A stretch of DNA of 57,791 nt from Anaerolineae bacterium (lineage in GTDB: Bacteria; Chloroflexota; Anaerolineae; JAAYZQ01). A program made the position numbers and the translations under genes. The notes under the pieces are model-generated. The model saw only the letters and a list, made by a program, of their open reading frames with translations, had not been told where the DNA came from and searched no databases. Positions 43,101 to 49,319 of this stretch are shown here, in pieces; the stretch's first letter is position 1; each line of letters starts with the position of its first letter. The DNA lies in the NCBI GenBank assembly GCA_016929795.1, contig JAFGIA010000277.1, forward strand, positions 1-57,791. Direction: 5' to 3'.

Positions 43101-43792
43101 TAGTAGAGGGGGCGTTGCACGCGGCGCTCGAGGCTCAGCGCCAGGTTGTCGCGCAGATAGTCAAATCCAAACTCGTTGTTGGTGCCGTAGGTGATATCGG
43201 CAGCGTAGGCCACCTGGCGCGGCACGGGCCGCAGCCCGGGATAGGGATCGCGCTGCGAGGCGGGATCATAGATGTAGGCCGGCTGGTCGGCGCCCGACTG
43301 GAGCAAGCCGACAGACAGGCCCAACGCGTGGTAGATCCGCCCCATCCACAACGCGTCGCGGCGCGCCAGGTAGTCATTGACCGTCACCAGGTGCGCGCCC
43401 TGGCCCAGGAGGGCGTTGAGATAGATGGGCATGGTCGCGACGAGCGTCTTGCCCTCGCCCGTCCTCATCTCAGCCACCTTGCCCTGGTGGAGCACAATGC
43501 CTCCGATCAATTGCACGTCGAACGGGCGCATGTCCACGTGGCGCTTGGCGGCCTCGCGCACGACAGCAAACGCCTCGACGAGCAGATCGTCGAGCGCCTC
43601 CTGGCCGCCGGCCGGCCCGAGCGCCGCTCGCGCTTGTGCCTTGAACCGCTCGGTAAACGCCCTCAGCTCGGCATCGGTGCGCCGTTCCATCTGCGGTTCC
43701 AGGGCGTTGATCGCGTCTACCAGGGGCTTGATCTTTTTGATCTCTCGCTCGTTGGGATCCCCAACAACCTTGCCAATCAGTCCTTTTAGCAT
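37139..43792 (-). CDS. secA: Giant SecA preprotein translocase ATPase with a ~1300-residue insertion
   Basis: 2217 residues, against about 800-1000 for usual SecA. The motor is intact: Walker A MRTGEGKT (109-116), DEVDNIFIDEARTPLI (about 235-250), the preprotein-crosslinking region to about 400, NMAGRGVDIKLGG (601-613) and QLRGRAGRQGEPGSSRF (682-698). NBD2 has an extra ~90 residues at about 478-570. The scaffold helix starts normally (YNFDLRKHLLEYDDVLNRQR, about 748) and the C-terminal scaffold ends it (TISRLWIDYLTDIEDLRRGIGLEAYGQRDPL, about 2145-2175). Between them lie ~1300 residues, about 840-1340 helical and non-repetitive and about 1340-2135 tandem repeats. No C-terminal zinc motif. It follows the ferritin-like gene by 16 bp. 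Confidence 0.95.
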   Translation of the reverse strand: MLKGLIGKVVGDPNEREIKKIKPLVDAINALEPQMERRTDAELRAFTERFKAQARAALGPAGGQEALDDLLVEAFAVVREAAKRHVDMRPFDVQLIGGIVLHQGKVAEMRTGEGKTLVATMPIYLNALLGQGAHLVTVNDYLARRDALWMGRIYHALGLSVGLLQSGADQPAYIYDPASQRDPYPGLRPVPRQVAYAADITYGTNNEFGFDYLRDNLALSLERRVQRPLYYAIVDEVDNIFIDEARTPLIISGPSDEPVEEYSHFAVIAKNFERGVHYEMDDKEHSVYLTEEGLSLVEQETGIENIYDEANYRYVHYMQQALKAKVLFQEGRDYIRQRKQIILIDQHTGRLMPSRRLSEGLHQAIEAKEGVPIRPRDVTSATITIQNYFRMYKKLAGMSGTAVTEGEEFYKIYRLDVLAIPTNKPVARQDHADVVYRTEEAKLRAVAREILDCHSRGQPVLVGTTSVEMSERLSKRLTGERLQMAALSPQIAYALQDAKLDREQHAALRETMNASLETMNSAAWRHLARDLDLNSNALTDENLEWIAHYLNLPDQPRVRRALEHALREGIEHEILNAKEHTREAAIIARAGEPGAVTIATNMAGRGVDIKLGGELSDETIHRAVQALEGRGLDPYAATAAQMDSAIAEVLPDYARRREQVLGAGGLHVLGTERHEARRIDNQLRGRAGRQGEPGSSRFYLSLEDDLMRRFGRKEMLSRLMETIGDDFPIEHSLVSKTLERAQQSVEGYNFDLRKHLLEYDDVLNRQRETIYDERLRILTTDDLRAEMWRMLEAQVDEYMARFGEDAEQRGAKETRDRLFVGLDDVVPLFIPSPKASFQGAVAFREHYTAFPPFTIGFLADQLEGGPIDEARHELDGLVRRAAARYSDQLQQQVSDTARTVREGYDERLDRYRALLDEKIDDYMQLLEERGQELDPRRLAQHLERTYPLRLTMPNAAAHPEIDTFEDLRDHWLGEIEIEFHRQTVRELIDRARGRLPGEAAAGLDRLRASRLPADRLAEEVSRVRDLAVKQAGRQARDLDTQDRDHDVEDQLARYSPSDSAPGQVLGFIDAVKEVSDVEVGRLDRLVSHALGAFLDDLIASYLKQTDDDPATTRDLERLQASVVEGRKGGRINNVLDVLGQISDRVEVEIDTVEEVLNVASRHEFDKWAQRQIVDIEADARRQPLASTEWAAIVEHLLATHYTERQVYGRAHQRQITWSTRLPFSFLAGAIVEEMDVAAVRDALNASLRRTLKLRETVWGRQELKRWGQATLDDLPPELYDGLIRYLGAEELGDQREQAVIDLPTGVYQHLSFVLAMRRLEEENPTLGELPGAETVLAEMGRIFEQTVLNTPVNRLEADLHDDLVSQLQSTGHLDDPAARQAWEQQPIGQWDQATRDEVARYLGRQEVAAHQALPIDDLPSPIRGTVIWYLERQRRFLDEARVQDFLVHRHLSDLPTEVQAGALRHMATARVERLGRRKISNLDVETRQVVIDSLQRQGLFHDEAERRALEEQTLAALDAKIRARIGTSMAREQIAEGAVGDLPENVRGAIIDHLVGEGLLAEPERVARLPGQRLSEIDAQAAARVQQKLSDRLRADLAEKPMEELPAEIRNQVRQILSERDYFVDPEKVSRYERRTLTQLPAEMLQGLEETMGRAILQDLAGTLWGELPQEVRSSVLTFLTANGLLADRAEELRLTQTGRLADLSEPVQDRVARHLGHEWLMSIRDRRPLDLPPPASRFVRRHLRDTGYFGDEFKEELFALQRLEEFGPEAASAAERQVVDHLAAMLAAQPVGSLPAEMQDVVRHELQAVGYFVDEARLRQVMETPVSRLPQDLGQAIYEGMSAHLFSLPSGAGQPTALEHTPIARLPEQVRRSVLDSLTETGYFVDEKKRGEVLDRRLDDLPGEMQAAVIDDLAAHLEATSRDRAVADLGEELRQALREALEAIGYFASDEVRRQVLAQPLSSLSRADLEAVAEAAGHAKMEEWARLRPDALPDGAGEAIVAHLQARGWFLDKGRLERIASRPLRELSPEVRQDLLEVLGRRYQDRLRQQAFAGLDREERRQVRDLLRERGLAVEESTLRPLRNQVVEELDQEVYHELLRDMGRQVVRNWGRRPFAEMDQAQQAQVSAYLGRSVMARIERRVLLHTISRLWIDYLTDIEDLRRGIGLEAYGQRDPLVEYKRRAFELFEELGHNVRRTAVRTLFRHAPEPLEGSPGK
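37388..39775 (-). repeat. Tandem 62-65-residue protein repeats inside SecA
   Basis: About twelve degenerate copies of a helical unit whose phrase is LPxEVRxxVxxxLxxxGYFVDE, then a second half LPxEMxxxI. Clear GYFVDE-type words occur as SERDYFVDPEK, DTGYFGDEFK, AVGYFVDEAR, TETGYFVDEKK, EAIGYFASDE and ARGWFLDKG. The last unit runs into the normal C-terminal scaffold helix, as if the array grew by repeating the segment next to it. The boundaries are approximate. Confidence 0.8.
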
Positions 43793-43808
43793 ATTCTTAA
43801 CGATCTCG

Positions 43809-44306
43809 TCAGGCAGGCCTGACGGCGCGGCGTGTCTCCGGCACGTTAAAGGGGGCCGGGAACCCGGTCATCAGCTTTTCGATATGGTCTCGGAGCTGGG
43901 TGCGCACCAGCATAACTGCCTGCGCATCGCCGGCATAGTCTGCCACCAGCAGCTCTAGGATCGTATTCACTTCCGAGTGTTCCAGCTCGTGAGCGAGCTG
44001 GTATGCGTCGTCCATGGTCAAGATCTCGGCTGTGCTTACCCTTTGCGCCAGGCTCAGGTTCCGGCGCGCCATTTCGAGCATTTCGGCATCCGCTTCCAGC
44101 GAAAGGTTGCCAGCCGGCATCTGATCCCGGATGCGCTCCAGCCGGCGGGCGTGCCCTGCCTCTTCACGGGCATAGCTGCGCCAGAAGTGGGCGACCGCTT
44201 CATGGGCTGCGAACCGATCGTGCAGGGTATCGTAGAGCGCCTCTGCCGCTCGCTCGGCTGCAATGGCCACCTCAAAAAGGTCATTGATTGTCGGGTTGTC
44301 TGGCAC
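43809..44306 (-). CDS. Ferritin-like (rubrerythrin-type) protein
   Basis: 165 residues, helical. Iron-ligand-like motifs are spaced as in ferritin-like four-helix bundles: AAERAAEALYDTL, SYAREEAGHARRL and HELEHSEVNTIL. No rubredoxin Cys motif follows, so it is not a full rubrerythrin. It starts with GTG, preceded by GAGGGGAG at 6 nt. It is upstream of secA by 16 bp, probably in one transcript. An oxidative-stress or metal role is possible. Confidence 0.8.
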   Translation of the reverse strand: MPDNPTINDLFEVAIAAERAAEALYDTLHDRFAAHEAVAHFWRSYAREEAGHARRLERIRDQMPAGNLSLEADAEMLEMARRNLSLAQRVSTAEILTMDDAYQLAHELEHSEVNTILELLVADYAGDAQAVMLVRTQLRDHIEKLMTGFPAPFNVPETRRAVRPA

Positions 44307-44379
44307 TTGCTCCCCTCACTGCTTGTTTCAAGATTGTGCTCCGCACGCACAGCCGGCTCCTGGTCGCATGCAGCCACAC

Positions 44380-44388
44380 ATTATAACA
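44380..44388 (-). promoter_or_regulatory. Extended -10 promoter of the ferritin-like/secA pair
   Basis: On the minus strand TGTTATAAT, an extended -10 element, with no good -35 box at 16-18 bp. It lies about 75 bp upstream of the GTG start at 44306. Confidence 0.45.
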
Positions 44389-44405
44389 CAAGACACCAAT
44401 TCTCG

Positions 44406-45515
44406 CTACTCGTTAAAAAGCTCTCCCACAGAAATCCCGAGGTGGATGCGTTCGATCACCTCGGCCAGCAGGTCGGCCACCGATAGCACGTGCAGGAAGG
44501 GGTGGAGGGCACGGCGTTTCTCGGGCGAAATATAGACCGTATTGGTCACCACCAGCTCTTTGAAGCGGGCAGCGATCATGTTGTCGACCCCGCACGGCGG
44601 CGATAGCACCGCGTGGGTGGCGCAGGCATAGACATCGCGCGCGCCCCGCTCTCGACAAAAATCGGCCGCCTGGGTCAGCGTGCCACCTGTGTCGATCTCG
44701 TCGTCAAAGACGATCACATTGCGGTTCTCGACCGTGCCGATCAGGTTCAATTGGCGCGTCCCACTGCGATCGGGCAGGCGGCGCTTTTCGATGATCGCCA
44801 GCGGTAGATTGAGGTCTTCGGCAAAATTGCGGGCACGGCGGCTGGCACCAATGTCGGGCGCCACGACGACCGTTTCGGCCAGGTCCTTCTTGCGAAAATA
44901 GTCATTCAAGAGATGCCGGGTGGTTAGCTCATCGCCTGGAATATTGAAAAAACCCTGGATCTGGCCCGCGTGCAGGTCCATGACCAGGAATCGGTTGGCC
45001 CCTGCCACGCCGATCACGTCTGCCATCAGGCGGGCCGTGATCGGCACCCGCGGCTGATCCTTCTTGTCGGTGCGGCCGTAGGCAAAGTAGGGCACGACGG
45101 CGGTGATGCGCCCGGCCGAGTCACGGCGCAGGGTATCGATCAGGACAAGCAGCTCGATAATGTTGTCGTTGACCGACGTGGGCACAGTGGCGTACTGCCC
45201 CTCTCCAAGGTCGGCCAGGACATCCGGCGCCACCACGCATTCGCCTGCCGACGGTTCCACGTGGCGCACCCCGGCGCAGGTCGGCTGGATCAGGAACACG
45301 TCTTTGCTGCGCACACTCTCGCGCAGCTTGGCGAACACGTTGCCGTTTGCAAACTGGCGAATGGTGACGCGGCCCAGGCGATGGTTAAGCTTGTCGGCGA
45401 TCTCTTGCGCCAGCTCGGGGTTGGCCGTCCCGCCAAAGATGGCCAGGGGGCCATACAGACCGTATTGCTCTCCGCGGTCACGCTTCCGGCTGATCTCGGT
45501 CATCTTCCGATCCAT
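44406..45515 (-). CDS. prs: Ribose-phosphate pyrophosphokinase-like protein with an insertion
   Basis: 369 residues; transfers pyrophosphate from ATP to ribose 5-phosphate to form PRPP. It has the family N-terminus (LAIFGGTANPELAQEIA), the ATP region FAYGRTDKKDQPR, the metal-binding DLHAGQIQGFF and a PRPP loop (VIVFDDEIDTGGTL; usual form DDMIDTAGT). Standard enzymes are about 310-320 residues. The extra length includes ~32 residues (about 80-112) between the phrases FLIQPT and SVNDNIIELL, where other family members run straight on. A G-rich ribosome-binding site precedes the ATG. A palindromic repeat occupies its leader. Confidence 0.9.
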   Translation of the reverse strand: MDRKMTEISRKRDRGEQYGLYGPLAIFGGTANPELAQEIADKLNHRLGRVTIRQFANGNVFAKLRESVRSKDVFLIQPTCAGVRHVEPSAGECVVAPDVLADLGEGQYATVPTSVNDNIIELLVLIDTLRRDSAGRITAVVPYFAYGRTDKKDQPRVPITARLMADVIGVAGANRFLVMDLHAGQIQGFFNIPGDELTTRHLLNDYFRKKDLAETVVVAPDIGASRRARNFAEDLNLPLAIIEKRRLPDRSGTRQLNLIGTVENRNVIVFDDEIDTGGTLTQAADFCRERGARDVYACATHAVLSPPCGVDNMIAARFKELVVTNTVYISPEKRRALHPFLHVLSVADLLAEVIERIHLGISVGELFNE

Positions 45516-45561
45516 CCCTGCCCCCTCTCTAGGCGCAATTGCCCACTTCCAACCGCCCGCA

Positions 45562-45640
45562 GTATCATCTCAAAAAGTCGGGTGGGACATCGGGCGGATT
45601 GCCAATCCGCCCGACATCCCCCAGGTAATGGAGATGATAC
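45562..45640. repeat. 80-bp palindromic repeat with conserved ends, copy 3
   Basis: Perfect 10-bp terminal arms GTATCATCTC (45562-45571) and GAGATGATAC (45631-45640). The core has near-perfect arms containing GGGCGGATTG / CAATCCGCCC, like copy 2. It lies between the prs promoter and its start codon, so it would be transcribed as part of the leader. Confidence 0.8.
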
Positions 45641-45647
45641 CGCCCGC

Positions 45648-45676
45648 ATTATACCACGCGCGCGAGTGAGCATCAA
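45648..45676 (-). promoter_or_regulatory. Promoter of the PRPP synthetase gene
   Basis: On the minus strand TTGATG (45676-45671), a 17-bp spacer and TATAAT (45653-45648). The leader of about 125 nt contains repeat copy 3. The remaining bases 45677-45822 of the 392-bp gap hold nothing I can name. Confidence 0.65.
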
Positions 45677-45822
45677 GGTGGGAAGGTTGGGAGGCGCGTG
45701 TGCCGCCCTCCTCCGGGTGCATTTCTGGGCTCAAGGCCCCGTCTCGAGGCCGCTTCCGCCCATGCAATCAACTTGCCCAGAAACTTGAAACACCCCCGCG
45801 GTACCTTCTGCCAGGGCTGGAT

Positions 45823-45850
45823 TTGACAACCTGTTCCCCCGTGGTATAGT
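45823..45850 (+). promoter_or_regulatory. Promoter of the CooC-like/AmrS genes
   Basis: TTGACA at 45823-45828, a 16-bp spacer and TATAGT at 45845-45850; expected start about 50 nt before the GTG at 45908. Confidence 0.7.
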
Positions 45851-45907
45851 ATTCACCTAGACAGAACCGCGAGCGCCTGTTCTGGCGCTTGCCCGGGAGG
45901 ATTGGAC

Positions 45908-46678
45908 GTGACGAGAACCATTGCTGTTGCCGGCAAGGGCGGGACGGGCAAGACCACCATCTCGGCCCTGGTGATTGACTACCTGGTCAGGAACAAGAAG
46001 GGCTCGATCCTGGCCATCGATGCCGACCCGAGCACCAACCTCAACCTGGCGCTCGGCGTGCCGCTCTACGACACGGTCGGCGACGTGCGCGAAGAGACCG
46101 CCACCGCCGTGGGTGGCAGCGGCGCGCTGGGTGGGCTGAGCAAGTGGGACTATCTCGACCTGCGCATCCAGGAGTCGGTCACCGAGGAGCAGGCATTCGA
46201 CCTGCTGGCCATGGGCCGGCCAGAAGGCCCCGGCTGCTACTGCGCGGCAAACAACATCCTGCGCACGTCTGTCGACCGCCTGACAGGCTCGTACGATTAC
46301 GTCGTGATCGACAACGAGGCTGGCCTGGAGCACCTCAGCCGGCGCACCACGCGCGATGTCGACCTGCTGCTCATCGTGTCCGACCCGTCGCTGCGCGGCA
46401 TCATTGCCGCTGGGCGTGTGGTGGAATTGGTGGACGAGCTAAAAACGGCCGTAGGCGCGGCCTACCTGATCGTGAACCGGGTGCCGGAGAGTGGGTTACC
46501 GGCGCCACTGCGTGCCCACATCGAAGAGAAGGGGCTGCGCCTGGCAGGCACGCTGCCTGCAGACCCTGCCGTCAACGAGCTGGACGCCATGGGCGAGCCG
46601 ATCGTCAACCTGCCGATTGATTCCCCGGCCCGCCGCAAGCTGGAAGAGATCCTGTCGTCGTTGAACGGCGGGATGTAG
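45908..46678 (+). CDS. CooC-like nickel/metal-insertion ATPase
   Basis: 256 residues. The deviant Walker A AGKGGTGKTT lies near residues 7-16, with DADPSTNLNLALG following, as in CooC/MinD ATPases. The CooC hallmark CYC (GPGCYCAANNIL), the Cys pair that binds metal at the dimer interface, is present. CooC matures the nickel site of carbon monoxide dehydrogenase; no CODH gene is in view. GTG 45908 is chosen because GGGAGG lies 7 nt upstream; an in-frame TTG lies at 45902. The AmrS gene follows after 30 bp. Confidence 0.88.
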   Translation: MTRTIAVAGKGGTGKTTISALVIDYLVRNKKGSILAIDADPSTNLNLALGVPLYDTVGDVREETATAVGGSGALGGLSKWDYLDLRIQESVTEEQAFDLLAMGRPEGPGCYCAANNILRTSVDRLTGSYDYVVIDNEAGLEHLSRRTTRDVDLLLIVSDPSLRGIIAAGRVVELVDELKTAVGAAYLIVNRVPESGLPAPLRAHIEEKGLRLAGTLPADPAVNELDAMGEPIVNLPIDSPARRKLEEILSSLNGGM

Positions 46679-46708
46679 CGCGGGCTGTGCCCGGCACGAG
46701 GTAGGAGG

Positions 46709-47743
46709 ATGAAGGAAGCGCTGCTGTATGAAAAGCTGGACGGCGGCCGCGTGCGCTGCCACCTATGCGCTCACCGGTGCACGATCGCCGATGGGCGGCG
46801 TGGGGTGTGCGGGGTGCGCGAGAATCGGGATGGCACCCTCTACAGCCTGGTGTACGGCATGCTCCTGTCGCAGGCCGTCGATCCGATTGAAAAAAAGCCG
46901 CTCTTCCACTTTCACCCCGGCACCGGCGCCCTTTCGATCGCCACAGCCGGGTGCAATTTCGCGTGCGAGTTCTGCCAAAACGCGAGCATCTCGCAGATGG
47001 TACGCGACCAGGGGCACATCCAGGGCCGCCAGACGCCGGCCGAAGACGTGGCGCGCGCCGCGCAGCGGCACGACTGCCGGTCAATCGCCTACACCTACAC
47101 CGAGCCGACCATCTTTTTCGAATATTCGTACGACATCGCGCGGCTGGCCCACGCTGCCGGGGTGGCCAACGTATACGTTACCAACGGCTACATGACGGCC
47201 GAGATGCTCGCCCTCTTTCAGGGTGTGGGGGGGGAGCACGAGCCGTGGCTCGACGCTGCCAACGTCGACCTGAAGGCGTTTCGCGACGAGACGTACCGCC
47301 ACGTCTGCGGCGCACGGCTGCAGCCAGTGTTGGACACGCTGGTCGAGATGAAAAAATTGGGGGTGTGGCTCGAGGTGACCACGCTGGTAGTGCCGGACAT
47401 GAACGACTCGGAGGCAGAGCTGGGCGATATTGCCCGCTTTATCGCCGCCGAGCTGGGGCCCGAGACGCCGTGGCACGTCAGCCGCTTCCACCCCGACTAT
47501 CAGATGTACGACCGTGATAGCACGCCACCGTCGACGCTGCGCCGCGCCTACGAGCTGGGGCGCGAGGCCGGGCTGCACTATGTGTATGTCGGCAATCTAC
47601 CCGGGGCCCGCCTGGAAGATACCTACTGCCCCCACTGCGGACAGACCGTCATCGGCCGCTGGGGCTTTCAGATTACGGACTATGCCGTCCAGGATGGTCA
47701 CTGCGGCCACTGCGGCGCGCTTATCCATGGTGTTGGGATGTGA
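46709..47743 (+). CDS. AmmeMemoRadiSam-system radical SAM enzyme (AmrS-like)
   Basis: 344 residues. The N-terminal CHLCAHRC pair precedes the radical SAM cluster motif CNFACEFCQN (CxxxCxxC) near residue 91. The family phrases KKPLFHFHPGTGALSIATAGC and YTYTEPTIFFEY are clear. A C-terminal Cys-rich tail (YCPHCGQTV, HCGHCGAL) suggests an added zinc site. The reaction is not known for this family. The companion AMMECR1 and Memo proteins are not in the window. GTAGGAGG precedes the ATG. Confidence 0.9.
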   Translation: MKEALLYEKLDGGRVRCHLCAHRCTIADGRRGVCGVRENRDGTLYSLVYGMLLSQAVDPIEKKPLFHFHPGTGALSIATAGCNFACEFCQNASISQMVRDQGHIQGRQTPAEDVARAAQRHDCRSIAYTYTEPTIFFEYSYDIARLAHAAGVANVYVTNGYMTAEMLALFQGVGGEHEPWLDAANVDLKAFRDETYRHVCGARLQPVLDTLVEMKKLGVWLEVTTLVVPDMNDSEAELGDIARFIAAELGPETPWHVSRFHPDYQMYDRDSTPPSTLRRAYELGREAGLHYVYVGNLPGARLEDTYCPHCGQTVIGRWGFQITDYAVQDGHCGHCGALIHGVGM

Positions 47744-47751
47744 ATGATCTA

Positions 47752-47777
47752 ATGAGCAAATAGCCTGATGAGCAAAT
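47752..47777. repeat. Short direct repeat ATGAGCAAAT
   Basis: Two copies of ATGAGCAAAT at 47752-47761 and 47768-47777, 16 bp apart, in the gap between the AmrS and B12-radical SAM genes. No function assigned. Confidence 0.5.
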
Positions 47778-47822
47778 GAGTGTGAGCTCTCCTGATCTTT
47801 CCCCGGCCCCTGGCCGCCTGTC

Positions 47823-49259
47823 ATGAGAATTCTTTTCGTAGAAAAACAGATCGACTATGCCCTGCTGGGCGTGCTCTATCTGGCGTCTGCCCTGCGCGAC
47901 GCGGGCCACCAGGTGCGGTTGGCCGTGGCGGCCGAAGAGGACCCCGTCGCAGTTGCGCGCGCGTGGCATCCGCACGTGCTTGGCTACAGCGTCTATACCG
48001 GATCACAGACCTATTACCGCGACTTGAACCTTCAGATCCGCGCGGCGGTAGACGCGGTGTCGGTGTTTGGTGGCCCACACCCCACCTACTTTCCCGAGTT
48101 TGTGGAAGAGCCCGGGGTCGACGCCGTATGCCTGGGCGAGGGCGAGGGGGCGATGCTCGACCTGGTGGCGGCACTGGAGGCGGACCAGCCCTTGACGGGC
48201 ATCGAGAATTGGTGGTTCAAGCGCAATGGTGCCCGCGATGGCGGCGGCGTGGAGCACAACCCGGTGCGCCCCCTGGAAGACGACCTGGACCGGATTCCCT
48301 TCCCTGACAGGGAACTTCTCTTCCGTCGCGATGAGCTGGCATGCCAGAGCGGGATCAAGCATTTCATCACCAGCCGCGGCTGCCCGTACGACTGTGCCTA
48401 TTGCTTTAACCACGCGCTGGCCGAGATCTATCGTGGCAAGGGCCGGCGCCTGCGCCAGATGAGCGTCGACCGCGTGGTGGCAGAGGTCAAGTCTGTCCGC
48501 GAGCGCTACCCGATGCAGTTTGTTGTCTTTTTGGACGACCTGTTCATCGTGAATACTCAATGGCTGCGCGAGCTGGCCGATCGGTTTCCGCGCGAGGTGG
48601 GGCTGCCCTTCTTTTGCAATGTGCGCGCCAATCTGGTCACCCCAGTCAAGATCGACCTGCTCAGGCGGGCCGGCTGTGCCAGCGTGGGCATGGGGCTGGA
48701 GACGGGCAACCCGGAGGTGCGCAACGAGCTGCTGGGGCGCGGCCTGTCGGATGAGCAGCTCGTCGAGGCGAGCCGCCTGATCCGCCAGGCAGGCATCGAG
48801 CTGCTGACGACCAACATGGTGGGATTGCCAGGCGGCACACTCGAGCAGGATCTCGAGACACTGGCGCTCAACCACGCCTGCAAGCCGGCTTATGCAAACG
48901 CCTTTCTCTACCAGCCTTACCCCCGCACGCGGCTGGGCGAGTATGCGCGTGAAAACGGCTACGTGGAGGGCTCGGTTGACGACATCGACCCATCAGCGTG
49001 GGAGCGGTCGGTGCTGCGCTTTGCCTCACCGGGTGAAAAGCGCCAGATCGAGAACCTGAACAAGCTCTTTGCGCTGGCCGTCGAATGGCCGTGGCTGACG
49101 CGCCCGCTGCGGCGCCTGATCAAGCTGCCGCCCAACCCTCTCTTCCGCCTGGCCTACAAGCTGTGGAAGGGATACGCGGTCAAGAGCCGCATCCACCCCT
49201 ATCGTCCGTCACCGCGCGAGTTTCTGCAAACAGTGCGGCGCTTTATGCGGTTCGATTGA
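47823..49259 (+). CDS. B12-binding-domain radical SAM protein
   Basis: 478 residues. The N-terminal ~140 residues look like a cobalamin-binding Rossmann domain (ALLGVLYLASALRDAGHQV, then VFGGPHPTYFPE), and the radical SAM motif is CPYDCAYCFN (CxxxCxxC) near residue 185. The layout matches the anaerobic Mg-protoporphyrin cyclase/P-methylase-like group. A C-terminal helical region ends in basic residues. The gene carries no strong ribosome-binding site. The substrate is unknown. Confidence 0.87.
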   Translation: MRILFVEKQIDYALLGVLYLASALRDAGHQVRLAVAAEEDPVAVARAWHPHVLGYSVYTGSQTYYRDLNLQIRAAVDAVSVFGGPHPTYFPEFVEEPGVDAVCLGEGEGAMLDLVAALEADQPLTGIENWWFKRNGARDGGGVEHNPVRPLEDDLDRIPFPDRELLFRRDELACQSGIKHFITSRGCPYDCAYCFNHALAEIYRGKGRRLRQMSVDRVVAEVKSVRERYPMQFVVFLDDLFIVNTQWLRELADRFPREVGLPFFCNVRANLVTPVKIDLLRRAGCASVGMGLETGNPEVRNELLGRGLSDEQLVEASRLIRQAGIELLTTNMVGLPGGTLEQDLETLALNHACKPAYANAFLYQPYPRTRLGEYARENGYVEGSVDDIDPSAWERSVLRFASPGEKRQIENLNKLFALAVEWPWLTRPLRRLIKLPPNPLFRLAYKLWKGYAVKSRIHPYRPSPREFLQTVRRFMRFD

Positions 49260-49319
49260 CTGACCGGCGGGTTACGACGGTGCGCGGGGCCTCCTTCAGG
49301 CCGCTGCGGAACGCCTGTG

